From: Marinicella meishanensis
GTDB lineage: Bacteria; Pseudomonadota; Gammaproteobacteria; Xanthomonadales; Marinicellaceae
DNA: 64,000 nucleotides
Reading direction: 5' to 3'
Assembly: GCF_019931145.1 (NCBI RefSeq)
Contig: NZ_JAIOUV010000006.1
Span: 186,001 to 250,000 of the forward strand
Part shown: piece after piece, positions 35,371 to 44,790 of the stretch
How the letters are laid out: each line of letters begins with the position of its first letter
Position numbering within the stretch: position 1 is the stretch's first letter
The notes under the pieces: model-generated
What the model saw: only the letters and a program-made list of their open reading frames with translations
The model's database searches: none
What the model was told of the DNA's origin: nothing
Program-made: the position numbers and the translations under genes

Positions 35371-35873
35371 TGCGGCTGCCCAACTCAGGCTTGAAGTTAC
35401 TGTGGCTCAGTGCCTTGGTGTTGCTGTTGGATCAGCTCACCAAAGCTTGGGCCAGCCAGGCTTTTGAATTGTATGTGCCGCATCAAATCACTGGGTTTTT
35501 TAACCTGACTTTGATGCACAATGAAGGCATCGCTTTCAGCCTGTTGGCCGACCAATCAGGTTGGCAACGGTATTTCATTTCGGTGGTGGCCATCGTGATT
35601 GTGGTGTGGTTGTTGTACTGGTTGTGGCAAAACAAACCCCACATGAAGTTACAAAACACCGCCTTGGCCTTGGTTGTGGGTGGTGCCTTGGGAAACATCT
35701 GGGACCGGGTGCAGCTGGGGTATGTGGTGGATTTCATTGAATTGCATTATCACAACTATTATTGGCCGGCCTTCAACGTGGCCGATGCCGCCATCACCTT
35801 GGGCGCGGTCTTGTTGATCATCGACGCGTTCAAAAACAAACCCGAGAAAGACCATGAAAATTCTGCTGGCTAA
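35367..35873 (+). CDS. lspA: Lipoprotein signal peptidase
   Basis: Signal peptidase II, cleaves prolipoproteins before the lipidated Cys. 168 aa with four membrane helices. Conserved [10 protein letters not shown] near the N-terminus, NEGIAFSLL, the catalytic Asp pair in [21 protein letters not shown] and in [11 protein letters not shown]. It overlaps ispH by 20 nt. Confidence 0.96.
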   Translation: MMRLPNSGLKLLWLSALVLLLDQLTKAWASQAFELYVPHQITGFFNLTLMHNEGIAFSLLADQSGWQRYFISVVAIVIVVWLLYWLWQNKPHMKLQNTALALVVGGALGNIWDRVQLGYVVDFIELHYHNYYWPAFNVADAAITLGAVLLIIDAFKNKPEKDHENSAG

Positions 35874-36804
35874 CCCTCGCGGTTTTTGTGCCGGGGTTGA
35901 TCGTGCCATTGACATTGTCAATCGTGCGCTGGATTCTTTTGGGGCGCCCATCTATGTGCGACATGAAGTGGTGCACAATCAGTACGTGGTCAATAAGCTG
36001 CGTGATCGTGGGGCCATTTTTGTCGATGAGTTGGATGAAATTCCTGATGATCAAATCGTGATTTTTTCCGCGCATGGGGTGTCCAAAGCCGTCAGACAGG
36101 AGGCCGAACAGCGTCAATTGAAGGTGTTCGATGCCACTTGTCCATTGGTGACCAAGGTCCACATTGAAGTATTCCGCTACTGTAAACAAGGATTTGACCT
36201 GATTTTGATTGGTCATCACGGTCATCCAGAAGTCGAAGGGACTTTGGGGCAATGGGACCGACTGCAAGGCCAGGGGGCCATTTATTTGGTCGACTCAGTG
36301 GCTGAAGCCCAGGCCATAGAAGTCAATCAGCCCGACCGCATCGCTTATGTCACACAAACCACTTTGTCGATGGATGACACCCGTGACATCATTGCCAAGT
36401 TGCGCCAGCGCTTTCCGCGCATTCAAGGCCCCAAACATGATGACATCTGTTATGCCACGCAAAACCGCCAGACGGCCGTGCGGCAGTTGGCTGATCAGGC
36501 CGACATGGTGCTGGTGGTCGGCAGCGTCAACAGTTCAAATTCCAATCGCTTGAAGGAACTGGCCGAGCGAGAAGGGGTTCGATCGCATCTGATTGACGGC
36601 GCAGCAGACATCGATCAATCCTGGTTTTCAGGGGTCAATACCTTGGGCTTGACAGCCGGTGCTTCGGCCCCAGAGAAATTGGTTAAAGACGTGATTGAAG
36701 CGATCCGTGATCAGAATCCTGATGTGAGTGTCACTGAATTGGATGGGGAGCCTGAGAACATGGTGTTTGCGTTGCCCAAAGAATTGCGCTTGGTGCAAAA
36801 ATAG
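35854..36804 (+). CDS. ispH: 4-hydroxy-3-methylbut-2-enyl diphosphate reductase
   Basis: Last step of the MEP isoprenoid pathway, an iron-sulfur reductase. 316 aa. Cluster cysteines C12 (RGFCAGV), C96 (ATCPLVT) and C199 (ICYATQNRQ); E128 in PEVEGT is the proton donor. It feeds IPP/DMAPP to ispB elsewhere in the window. Followed by a hairpin at 36828-36848. Confidence 0.97.
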   Translation: MKILLANPRGFCAGVDRAIDIVNRALDSFGAPIYVRHEVVHNQYVVNKLRDRGAIFVDELDEIPDDQIVIFSAHGVSKAVRQEAEQRQLKVFDATCPLVTKVHIEVFRYCKQGFDLILIGHHGHPEVEGTLGQWDRLQGQGAIYLVDSVAEAQAIEVNQPDRIAYVTQTTLSMDDTRDIIAKLRQRFPRIQGPKHDDICYATQNRQTAVRQLADQADMVLVVGSVNSSNSNRLKELAEREGVRSHLIDGAADIDQSWFSGVNTLGLTAGASAPEKLVKDVIEAIRDQNPDVSVTELDGEPENMVFALPKELRLVQK

Positions 36805-36827
36805 CGCCCCAATCAACCGTTTATCTG

Positions 36828-36848
36828 CCGATTGATACCGCCAATCGG
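36828..36848 (+). terminator. Hairpin downstream of ispH
   Basis: CCGATTG-ataccgc-CAATCGG, a perfect 7-bp stem 23 nt past the ispH stop. The bases after it are not a clean T run, so termination efficiency is uncertain. Confidence 0.4.
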
Positions 36849-36873
36849 AATCCTCTTGAGCTTGCTTGTTGCC

Positions 36874-36907
36874 TTGACCGGCTTCACTTATGATGTAAGT
36901 CGGTCAA
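36874..36907 (+). promoter_or_regulatory. fimT upstream inverted repeat over a -10-like sequence
   Basis: TTGACCGGCTT (36874-36884) and AAGTCGGTCAA (36897-36907) form an imperfect inverted repeat (10 of 11 pairs) with a 12-bp centre. TATGAT (36889-36894), a plausible -10 element, sits in the middle, 37 nt before the fimT ATG. A weak -35 match (TTGTTG) is 17 bp upstream. Probable operator for the pilus cluster. Confidence 0.5.
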
Positions 36908-36930
36908 AATAGTATGACAATCAAGTGCAC

Positions 36931-37428
36931 ATGATTCAAAAAAATAAAGGGTTCACGCTCGTCGAGTTGTTCGTTACCTTGCTGGTGGGTTCCATCCTGC
37001 TGGCATGGGGCGTTCCCAGCTACCGTGACTTTAAAATCAGGAAGCAGGTGAGTGACATGTCCAACGAAATCGTCTACAGCTTAACTGTGGCCAGAAATGA
37101 GGCCATCAAGCAAGGGGTGGATGTGATCGTTGATCGCAATGGCAGTAATTGGAGAGACGGCTGGCAAATTTTCACCCTTGATGAGTTGGGTAACAATGAC
37201 GAGTTGGTTTATGTACAACCGGCTTTGCCCAGGAACTTGAAGGTCACCCAATCGGGTGGCTTCACTGGTGATCTGATATACAACAACGTGGGCGCATTGC
37301 GCGGTGGCTTGGGTACCCAGTTTGCCATCGAAGATGACCCCAGCGTCAATGGTTCAACGGCCATCAGCAACAACCTGCGCAACATTTTAATCAGTCCTTC
37401 CGGCTCAGCCAGGGTGGTGAAACCATGA
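36931..37428 (+). CDS. fimT: Type IV pilus minor pseudopilin FimT/FimU (GspH type)
   Basis: A type III signal peptide (MIQKNKG-FTLVELFVTLLVGSILLAWGVPSYRDF) cleaved before Phe by PilD, with Glu5 of the mature protein present. The soluble GspH-type domain follows (EIVYSLTVARNEAIKQG, GWQIFTLD). Initiation-complex pilin that primes type IV pilus assembly with PilVWXE. ATG at 36931 chosen over GTG at 36925. Overlaps pilV by 4 nt. Confidence 0.88.
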   Translation: MIQKNKGFTLVELFVTLLVGSILLAWGVPSYRDFKIRKQVSDMSNEIVYSLTVARNEAIKQGVDVIVDRNGSNWRDGWQIFTLDELGNNDELVYVQPALPRNLKVTQSGGFTGDLIYNNVGALRGGLGTQFAIEDDPSVNGSTAISNNLRNILISPSGSARVVKP

Positions 37429-37955
37429 ATGCCGTAACAAAAAAATCTGCCCAAGGCTTTACCTTACTTGAAGTCTTGGTGGCGGTGATGGTTTTTTCAT
37501 TTGGTCTGTTGGGTATTGCTGGCTTGATGTCCATTTCAGTGAAAAACAACCACAATGGCTATTTGCGTTCTCAAGCCAATTTTTTGGCGGAGAACATGGT
37601 GGATCGCATGCGCGCCAACCCCACGGCTTTGTGGAACGATGATTACAATGGCACCGCAGCGGTAGGCACCACCACTTGTACCTTGGCTTCGCCCTGTACT
37701 TATGCTGATTTGGCTGCCTATGATTTGGAGCAATGGGCCGAAAGCTTGTCTTTCATATTGCCCAATGCGCAAGGCACCATCAATTGTGTGCGCAACGCCA
37801 ATGTGCCAGCCAACATAACAACGGCTGAGCCTCCTTCCATTTGGTTCCCGGCACCGCCGTTCAACGGCTTGTGTACCGTCACCGTATCTTGGACTGAATC
37901 GAATCGAGACAGTGCCACAGATGCACAAACTTTGGCCTTGGTGGTGCAACCATGA
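37425..37955 (+). CDS. pilV: Type IV pilus minor pilin PilV
   Basis: 176 aa. Prepilin cleavage site QG-FTLLEVLVAVMVFSFGLLGIAGL. The conserved QANFLAENMVDRMRANP segment is typical of PilV. Member of the minor-pilin priming complex. Overlaps fimT and pilW by 4 nt each. Confidence 0.92.
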   Translation: MNAVTKKSAQGFTLLEVLVAVMVFSFGLLGIAGLMSISVKNNHNGYLRSQANFLAENMVDRMRANPTALWNDDYNGTAAVGTTTCTLASPCTYADLAAYDLEQWAESLSFILPNAQGTINCVRNANVPANITTAEPPSIWFPAPPFNGLCTVTVSWTESNRDSATDAQTLALVVQP

Positions 37956-39274
37956 ATATGACTATGAACAATTCTCAACTTAATAACCGCGGTTTTTCTC
38001 TGATTGAACTGATGATCGCCATGGTCATTGGCTTGATCATTTTACTTGGATTGGTGTCATTGTTCACCAGCTCGAGTAATTTGAACCGCGCCCAAACAGG
38101 CTTGTCCTTGTTGCAAGAAAATGGCCGTTACGCCATGATGCGCATCAAACAAGACATTCAGAATGCTGGCCGCAAGCACTGCGCCACGGTGGCTTTACCC
38201 ACCACTTTCACCACCGACTGGGATCAAGGCTATGAAATGTCTTCCTGGTTGGTTGATCGCAATGTCACCTTACCCCATAACCTGCCGGCGGTGGGTGATG
38301 TGTTGTTGGATGACGACGATGATGATCAACTCAGTGATGGCAATGCCGGTTCTTTGTTGGCCGCCAATGTCCCCTATCCACTGGACCCCAGTTGGTTCAT
38401 TCGTGGCCATGAGTGTGGCGCCGGATCCTGTACACCCACCATTGGTGATGTGGGTGGCGACACCGCGACTGTGGTCAGGTCCATGGGCACCACCGATGGC
38501 AACCGGGTACCCAGCACCGATGTGTTGACCGTGCGCTACTTGACCGGTGGAACTCGGGTACAAAGCGTTGCTGGCAACACTTTAACCACCATGAACAACA
38601 TACCTGCTGGCAGTACTGGTGATGCCATTGTGGCCGACTGCAACACCACCATGGTCACCACCGCCACTTGGGGCAGCAACTCGGTTACCGTGGGTCAGGT
38701 GCCATTCCTGGCCCTTGATTCAGACACCCGCGTGTTCAGCATGAACCGGGATTTCAAAACAGTCACTTATTTTGTCGGGGTTGATACCGATCCGGGTAAC
38801 CCAAATCGACGTGTCAGTTCCCTGTATCGCGCCGAAAATGGCGTGGCCCAACAATTGGTTGAAGGGGTTGAACGTTTGGATGTGTTTTATTTGGCCCAAT
38901 TACAAACCGGTCACGTGGCCCGTCTGACAGCCGATCAGGTGCAAGGCGTGTCTGGCGGTGGTGACACCAACAATGATGGCGCCATTGACACCATCCAAGG
39001 GTGCATCATTCAACCCGCGGCGCCCACCCTCAACAGCTTAAACTTGGCCAATGAACCAGGTTGTCTTTGGCGTTCAATTTATGCCATTGAAGTCCACATG
39101 TTGATGAACACCGTGGCCAACAGTTCGACCTTGGACAACGAAGTTTTTATTTATTCGCCCGACGGTTTGACCCCGCAAGACCCCAGCACGGGCTTAACCA
39201 CTGGCATGCCTGCTGAGCGCATGCACCGCAAAGAATTTTCTGCCATTGTTCCAGTCAGGAGCTACACATTATGA
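37952..39274 (+). CDS. pilW: Type IV pilus assembly protein PilW
   Basis: 440 aa. Prepilin signal NRG-FSLIELMIAMVIGLIILLGLVSLF and the family segment RAQTGLSLLQENGRYAMMRIKQDIQNAG. The C-terminal part shows the conserved beta region including VEGVERLDVFYL and CLWRSIYAIEVHMLMN. Longer than many PilW proteins (about 270-380 aa) through inserted loops rich in Asp (GDVLLDDDDDDQLSDG). Overlaps pilX by 4 nt. Confidence 0.92.
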   Translation: MNMTMNNSQLNNRGFSLIELMIAMVIGLIILLGLVSLFTSSSNLNRAQTGLSLLQENGRYAMMRIKQDIQNAGRKHCATVALPTTFTTDWDQGYEMSSWLVDRNVTLPHNLPAVGDVLLDDDDDDQLSDGNAGSLLAANVPYPLDPSWFIRGHECGAGSCTPTIGDVGGDTATVVRSMGTTDGNRVPSTDVLTVRYLTGGTRVQSVAGNTLTTMNNIPAGSTGDAIVADCNTTMVTTATWGSNSVTVGQVPFLALDSDTRVFSMNRDFKTVTYFVGVDTDPGNPNRRVSSLYRAENGVAQQLVEGVERLDVFYLAQLQTGHVARLTADQVQGVSGGGDTNNDGAIDTIQGCIIQPAAPTLNSLNLANEPGCLWRSIYAIEVHMLMNTVANSSTLDNEVFIYSPDGLTPQDPSTGLTTGMPAERMHRKEFSAIVPVRSYTL

Positions 39275-39921
39275 AAAAAACAACCCCATTCAGAACCCAT
39301 CAAAACGGCGCTGCATTGGCCGTGGGCTTGATCTTGTTATTGATCATCACCTTGATGGGATACACCGGTATGAAGGGCACCATTTTGCAGGACAAAATGG
39401 CTGCTGGTTTGAAGAACCGTTCCTTGGCTTACAGTGGCGCACAAAGTGCCCTGCGGGCTGGTGAACAGTTTTTATACAATTTGGTGGAAACCACCAATGG
39501 CGTGGTGATTGAAGGCACCGCAGCCGGCTCATTGTCCAACATCTATTCGTTGTATAACACCCCAGGTGATCCCACCTCGGGCTTGAACAACACCGTTGAA
39601 GCTTTCAAAGCCAACGACTGGAGCACCTCAGGCTCAGAACCCGGCCACAACTACACATCGGCATCGGTGTTGGGCAGTGCGTTGAGTGTGCAACCAGAAT
39701 ACATGATTCAACACATTCGCGGCACCACCGGTGGTGGTGCAGGTGGGGCGACCCAAACCGTCGAATTCGGCAGTTATGGCGCTGGCGGTGGCGGTGGTGG
39801 TAGCTCACCACAGCAATCCACATTTTTAATCACGGCCAAGAGCCGAAGTGGTGATGGCAAATCGTTTGCCATGATGGAATCGGTGTATACCGCGGTTCCC
39901 AACAGTTCACCCAGTCAATAA
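39271..39921 (+). CDS. pilX: Type IV pilus assembly protein PilX
   Basis: 216 aa. N-terminal QNGAALAVGLILLLIITLMGYTGMKGTILQDKMAAGLKNRSLAYSGAQSALRAGE: PilX lacks the usual Phe/Glu prepilin positions and the hydrophobic helix followed by QDKMAAGL is characteristic. The C-terminal half has a glycine-rich loop (GTTGGGAGG, GAGGGGGGSS). Ends 12 nt before pilY1. Confidence 0.88.
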   Translation: MKKTTPFRTHQNGAALAVGLILLLIITLMGYTGMKGTILQDKMAAGLKNRSLAYSGAQSALRAGEQFLYNLVETTNGVVIEGTAAGSLSNIYSLYNTPGDPTSGLNNTVEAFKANDWSTSGSEPGHNYTSASVLGSALSVQPEYMIQHIRGTTGGGAGGATQTVEFGSYGAGGGGGGSSPQQSTFLITAKSRSGDGKSFAMMESVYTAVPNSSPSQ

Positions 39922-39933
39922 GCAGAGGTACAC

Positions 39934-42900
39934 ATGAAATTATCTACCACATTTAAATTAGCCATCACCTCCACTTTGGTGATGATGTCTGGTGCCAAAA
40001 CCGCCAACGCGGCTTTGCTGGACCTGTCTCATGATCCTTTGTTCTTGAATCAATCGGTGCCGCCTGCTTTGGCCGTGACCTTTGATGATTCGGGTTCCAT
40101 GGCTTGGGGTTTTATGGGTCGTGGTTTGAGCAACTCGAGCAGCACTTATGATCGCCGTTCCTTTGCCGATCCAACCCGCAACAAAATATATTACAACCCC
40201 AACATCAATTACCGTCCGCCGATTGGCGCCGATGGGGTGGAGTTGCCCAATTCAGTTTTTACCGCTGCGAAGGTGGATGGATTTGACAGCAATTCAGCCA
40301 CCGTTGACTTAAGCCGTAATTTTTTGCCCATCGCCCGCTATTATTATTACGGGCCTGGTGATTATCAACTGCGCTTTGCCAAGATACCCAACACACCCAA
40401 TGTGGATACGGTGAACACCAACAATTACAACGATTACTATCCGAATCGAGACACCCGCAACGCCAGGGGTCGGTCGGCTTTTTACTACTTGGGCGATACC
40501 CGGGTGGATGTGCCAGCCGGCCAACGACAAAATTTCGCCAACTGGTACACGTATTACAGCACGCGCAATAAATTGGCCAAGTCGGCGGTCAGTCGGTCCT
40601 TTTCAACTTTCGGTCCGACCTTCAAGATTGCCTGGCAACAACTGAACCGCAACACCAATTTCCCCGATTTGGAACGGTTCGACGAGGAACACCGCAAAGA
40701 TTTTTTCCGTTGGTTGTTTCGGGTGCCTTCTAACGGCGGTACGCCACTGCGCAACGCCTTCTATCGGGCTGGTAACCTGTTCACTCAATTGGACAGTTAC
40801 GATTCCGATGATTTCAACACCCGCTTGTCTTGTCAACAAAATTTCCACATCGCCATTTCTGACGGTGAGTGGAACCAAAGTTTAAGTTACACGGTGGATC
40901 AGGACGAAACCAATCTGGGGCAGTTGGCCGGTGATGACTTGAATTTATATGGCGGCTACAACGGTGGTGGTGAACAACACATCTATCCCTTGAGTGAAGG
41001 CGGTACCTCATTGTCAGACATTGCTTTCCATTTTTGGCAGCGCGATTTGGTGCCAGGATTGAACAACAACGTCAAACGATACAAAGGTGATTACACCGAT
41101 TCAACGGGGGCTGACATCGTCTTTGCGCCGGGCCAAGATGAGTGGCAAAACCCGGCTTTCATCTGGAATCCGAAGAATGACCCAGCCTATTGGCAACACA
41201 TGGTGACGTACAACATCGGCATGGGCTTGGAGGCCTCCAGGATTTTGGACTACCAAGCCGGCAACTTCGCCAACTGCCCTGAAGACACGTCCATTGCTGA
41301 TCCGAAAGAAGCCGTATTAAAAGGCCTGCGCAGCGGCGCCTGTGATTGGCCCATTGCCAGTAATGCCTTGACCAAAATTGATGACGTGTGGCATTCATCG
41401 ATCAACAGCCGGGGTGACTTTTTTGGCGCCGATGACCCGGAACAATTGGCCGCTTCTCTGAATGCCGTGGTCAACAGCATTCTGGAGCGCCTGTCTCGCG
41501 GCAGCACCTCCACCGTATCATCCGGTGTGATCACCGCTGGCACCCAAGCATACACCCCTGGATTTGATTCATCCAATTGGACCGGTAACTTACTGGCCCG
41601 TCCGGTCAATGCCGACGGCGACTTTGGTGCCGTCACTTGGGATTTGGCCTGCAAATTAACCGGCGGAAATTGTGAATCGACTGGCGGCACCGAAGTACAA
41701 CAAACCAACCGCCGCATTTATGCCCATGATCCAATCACTGGTAATGTGGAACGCTTGTTGCCGGGTGTGGGTGGTAATTTAGACGCCATCATCAGCCTCA
41801 ATGGCTTGGGTGTGATCACCCGCTTGAGCACCTCTGTGGATGACATCATTCGTTTCGTCAATGGCGACAACAGCGTTGAGATTCAAGGTGGTGGCGTGCT
41901 GCGTAATCGCGACAACAAATTGTCTGATGTGGTGCATGCCAGTCCCATCATCCAGCGTGGCCCCGGTGAAAGTTACAGTGACACCCGCTGGCCAGACAGC
42001 TCAGATGAATTTGCCGCTGCACAAGCCGGTAATGGATACATTGATTACAAAATTAACAACGCCAATCGCACCAATGTGGTGTACATCGGCAGTAACTCGG
42101 GCATGTTGCATGCGGTGTATACTGAAGGCCCATCCCGAGGTCAAGAAATTTGGGGTTACATGCCTTCCAAAGCCTTGGAAAACATCCACAGATTGGTGGA
42201 TCCGGTCTATGAGCATTGGTCATACGTCGACAATTCGCCGGTGTTGGCCGATGCCTTCATCAGCAGCCAATGGCGCACGGTGCTGGTCGGTGGTATGCGC
42301 TATGGTGGCCAAGCTTATTATGCCTTGGATGTCACCAACCCTACCGCTACGGCGCCGGATGCCATGTGGGAATTCACCGATCGTGATGATGCCGACATGG
42401 GATATTCATATGGCCGGGCCAACATCGCCCGCATTTCCAGCACCGGTGACTGGGTGGCGTTGATTCCCAATGGTTACAACAACTCAGAAAACGATGGCAT
42501 CCAGGGCGATGGCTCGGCGGTGCTGTATGTGGTGCGCTTGCGTGACGGTCAATTGTTGGCCAAACTGGACACCAATGTGGGTTCAGCCGCCACCCCCAAT
42601 GGCATGGGACCTGCCCAGGCAGTCGATTCCATTTATGGTGTGGGTTTGACTTCGGGTTCAATCGGTATTGACCAAGGGGCCGATTATGCCTATGCCGGCG
42701 ATTTGTATGGTAACTTGTGGCGATTTGATTTCCGCAGCAGCAACTATTCTGACTGGGAAAATTCATCAAACATCGTGAAGGTTTTTGACAGCGGCAGCAT
42801 CATGCATCGCCCCATCACCGAACAACCGCGGGTGGTCAGTTTTGATGCCACTGCCCAAGGTGAATTCCCAGTGACACCTGAAAAAGACTCGTTGGTGATG

Positions 42901-43554
42901 TTTGGTACCGGTAAATATCTGGAGGTTTCTGACCGTTCCATCAGCTTACCCTCAGACCAATATATTGTGGGTTTTGCTGATGCAGTGGATAACAGCAATG
43001 TATTCACCTACAATTCAGCTGAACTGATTCCGCAAGAGTTGGAAAAACAAATCTTGGGAACAGATGCCAATGGTCTGGAGCGAGCCATTCGAAATTTCCG
43101 CACCAACAGTGAAGTCGACTACATCGGTGGTGACTGGGGCTGGACTGTGGAATTGAATGAGCAGGGCGAACGGATGACCAACCCCATGAGTGTGATTGGC
43201 ACCGACATCTTGTTGGCGGCCACCACGGTAACGGCTGGGATTGACCCCTGTGAAGCCGGTGGTAAGAGTTGGATTTTAGCGATAGACCCCTTGCATGGTG
43301 CGACACCAGATTCAGGCAACATTTTCGAACTGGATGCGACTGTTACCGATCCGTTCGGCAACCCACAAACCCAGGTGTTTGATGGCACGGGTATTCAGGT
43401 TAACGACTTGATTGTGGGACGCCCACCCATCATTGAAAACCAAGGTGGTGGTAATTCCAACATCATCATTGAGGGCGCTGGCACCACCACGGTCATTGAA
43501 TTCAAAAAATTCACCTGGCGCCGACGTAATTGGTCAGATTTGTTGATTGAGTGA
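39934..43554 (+). CDS. pilY1: Type IV pilus tip adhesin PilY1
   Basis: 1206 aa. Signal peptide (1-26), an N-terminal region with a metal-site-like DDSGSM (51-56), a central region with vWA-like features and a C-terminal PilC beta-propeller (about 650-1100; YIGSNSGMLHAVYT, WGYMPSKALENIH, YALDVTNPTATAPDAMWEF, YAGDLYGNLWRFDF). The segment before YAGDL, where PilY1 proteins usually hold an EF-hand-like Asp-rich loop, is short here (IDQGAD, 912-917), so calcium binding at that site may be weak or absent. Tip protein for adhesion and mechanosensing. Confidence 0.94.
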   Translation: MKLSTTFKLAITSTLVMMSGAKTANAALLDLSHDPLFLNQSVPPALAVTFDDSGSMAWGFMGRGLSNSSSTYDRRSFADPTRNKIYYNPNINYRPPIGADGVELPNSVFTAAKVDGFDSNSATVDLSRNFLPIARYYYYGPGDYQLRFAKIPNTPNVDTVNTNNYNDYYPNRDTRNARGRSAFYYLGDTRVDVPAGQRQNFANWYTYYSTRNKLAKSAVSRSFSTFGPTFKIAWQQLNRNTNFPDLERFDEEHRKDFFRWLFRVPSNGGTPLRNAFYRAGNLFTQLDSYDSDDFNTRLSCQQNFHIAISDGEWNQSLSYTVDQDETNLGQLAGDDLNLYGGYNGGGEQHIYPLSEGGTSLSDIAFHFWQRDLVPGLNNNVKRYKGDYTDSTGADIVFAPGQDEWQNPAFIWNPKNDPAYWQHMVTYNIGMGLEASRILDYQAGNFANCPEDTSIADPKEAVLKGLRSGACDWPIASNALTKIDDVWHSSINSRGDFFGADDPEQLAASLNAVVNSILERLSRGSTSTVSSGVITAGTQAYTPGFDSSNWTGNLLARPVNADGDFGAVTWDLACKLTGGNCESTGGTEVQQTNRRIYAHDPITGNVERLLPGVGGNLDAIISLNGLGVITRLSTSVDDIIRFVNGDNSVEIQGGGVLRNRDNKLSDVVHASPIIQRGPGESYSDTRWPDSSDEFAAAQAGNGYIDYKINNANRTNVVYIGSNSGMLHAVYTEGPSRGQEIWGYMPSKALENIHRLVDPVYEHWSYVDNSPVLADAFISSQWRTVLVGGMRYGGQAYYALDVTNPTATAPDAMWEFTDRDDADMGYSYGRANIARISSTGDWVALIPNGYNNSENDGIQGDGSAVLYVVRLRDGQLLAKLDTNVGSAATPNGMGPAQAVDSIYGVGLTSGSIGIDQGADYAYAGDLYGNLWRFDFRSSNYSDWENSSNIVKVFDSGSIMHRPITEQPRVVSFDATAQGEFPVTPEKDSLVMFGTGKYLEVSDRSISLPSDQYIVGFADAVDNSNVFTYNSAELIPQELEKQILGTDANGLERAIRNFRTNSEVDYIGGDWGWTVELNEQGERMTNPMSVIGTDILLAATTVTAGIDPCEAGGKSWILAIDPLHGATPDSGNIFELDATVTDPFGNPQTQVFDGTGIQVNDLIVGRPPIIENQGGGNSNIIIEGAGTTTVIEFKKFTWRRRNWSDLLIE

Positions 43555-43562
43555 GAAAAATC

Positions 43563-43901
43563 ATGAAAAAGTTATTGAATATTTTAATGGTCATGGCCCT
43601 GATGTCGTTCACATCAGCGGCCTTGGCTGAGCCTTCTTCAACCGAAGTGGTCCAAGCACAACTGGATCAGGTGGATGTGGGTAATCGTTCTTTGGTGGTT
43701 GCTGGCAACACCTATCGCTTCAAAATGGATGCAGAAAACTCCAGTTACCGAAGTGAGCAGGACCAGGCCAATGGCTTGGAGTTGCGAGACTTGAAACCCG
43801 GTAATGTCTATTTCTTTGAAATGATCATCCGTGGCGAGAACAAACGAAGTGCACGATTTTCTGATATAATTTTTATATCAGAAAGTGCACCTTCGGAGTG
43901 A
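43563..43901 (+). CDS. Small secreted protein of the pilus cluster
   Basis: 112 aa with a signal peptide (MKKLLNILMVMALMSFTSAALA). The mature part is about 90 residues of probable beta structure (LDQVDVGNRSLVVAGNTYRFKM). No family recognised. It lies between pilY1 and pilE, 8 nt after the pilY1 stop, and its last codons contain a strong hairpin. The GTG at 43551 would extend it by four residues. A pilus assembly or periplasmic accessory role is a guess from position. Confidence 0.65.
   Translation: MKKLLNILMVMALMSFTSAALAEPSSTEVVQAQLDQVDVGNRSLVVAGNTYRFKMDAENSSYRSEQDQANGLELRDLKPGNVYFFEMIIRGENKRSARFSDIIFISESAPSE
43849..43890 (+). other. Long hairpin just upstream of pilE
   Basis: TTTCTGATATAA (43858-43869) and TTATATCAGAAA (43873-43884) are perfect inverted repeats with a 3-nt loop, flanked by GTGCAC on both sides (43849-43854, 43885-43890) that extend the stem to 18 bp with a 3-nt bulge. 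It spans the end of the preceding gene and lies 14 nt before the pilE start. No clean T run follows, so it looks like an RNA stability or processing element rather than a terminator. Confidence 0.7.
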
Positions 43902-43904
43902 ATC

Positions 43905-44315
43905 ATGAATAAGAAATACGGCTTTACATTGATCGAATTGTTGGTGGTTATTGGCATCATCGCCTTGTTGGCGTCCTATGCCATCCCCAGCTACCGTCAG
44001 TATGTGGTCGAGAGCAAACGGGCTGAAGCCCATGCCAAATTGTTAGAAGTGGCAGGCTTGTATGAAAAATTCTATGCCAACACCAACACCTATCCGACCA
44101 ACGTGACCGGAGGAGGGACTGCCTTGACCTTGGATAATGCTTTTCTGGTTTGGAATGATTACCAGATTGTCCAAGCAGGCAATGCCGGTGGGGCGGCCTG
44201 GCGCATTCAGGCCAATGCCCGTGGTGGCCAAGCTGCCGACGATGCCGGATGTGCCAGCATTTGGGTTGATAACCTGGGCCGCAGAGGCCCCAACGACGAC
44301 TGCTGGAACAACTGA
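43905..44315 (+). CDS. pilE: Type IV minor pilin PilE
   Basis: 136 aa. Prepilin signal YG-FTLIELLVVIGIIALLASYAIPSYRQYVVESKRAEAHAKLLEVAGLYEKFYANTNTYP, typical of the PilE minor pilin. The C-terminal cysteine pair (DDAGCASIWV and NDDCWNN) encloses the D-loop. Last gene of the minor-pilin cluster. Ends one base before the convergent smpB stop. Confidence 0.9.
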   Translation: MNKKYGFTLIELLVVIGIIALLASYAIPSYRQYVVESKRAEAHAKLLEVAGLYEKFYANTNTYPTNVTGGGTALTLDNAFLVWNDYQIVQAGNAGGAAWRIQANARGGQAADDAGCASIWVDNLGRRGPNDDCWNN

Positions 44316-44316
44316 T

Positions 44317-44790
44317 TCAGCTGTTGTTACCTTTGAGGATTCGCTGTTTCTGGCGATTCCAATCACGTTCTTTGGAAGCTGCGCGTTTGTCGTGCAGCTT
44401 CTTGCCTTGGGCCAAGATCACTTTTAACTTGACCTTGCCTTTGATCCAATACAAGCTCCTGGCCACCAAGGTCAATCCTTTGCGTTCCACCGCCCCGATC
44501 AAATGATTGATTTGGTGTCGGTGTAACAACAGCTTCTTCAGTCGGTTTGGCTCGGCATTGACGTGGGTGGAAGCACTGTTCAGCGGAGTGATGTGACAGT
44601 TGGTTAAGAACACCTCACCATCTTTGATGAACACATAGCTCTCATTGAGACTGACTTTGCCAGCACGGATGGACTTGACCTCCCAACCTTGCAGTTCCAG
44701 ACCGGCTTCAAAATCTTCAATAAAATGGTATTCATGAGATGCTTTTTTATTGACGACAATGGTATTATCCTGTTTCTTTGTTTTACCCAT
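44317..44790 (-). CDS. smpB: SsrA-binding protein SmpB
   Basis: Partner of tmRNA in rescuing stalled ribosomes. 157 aa, OB-fold with conserved [43 protein letters not shown]-like order and [23 protein letters not shown], then the basic tail ([17 protein letters not shown]). Divergent from ratA. The ssrA gene itself is not in the window. Confidence 0.96.
   Translation of the reverse strand: [157 protein letters not shown]

Noticed and set aside
36600-44315. Sigma-54 promoter before pilus genes
   Set aside because: No TGGCAC-N5-TTGC-type site found in the intergenic regions, in line with the missing rpoN.
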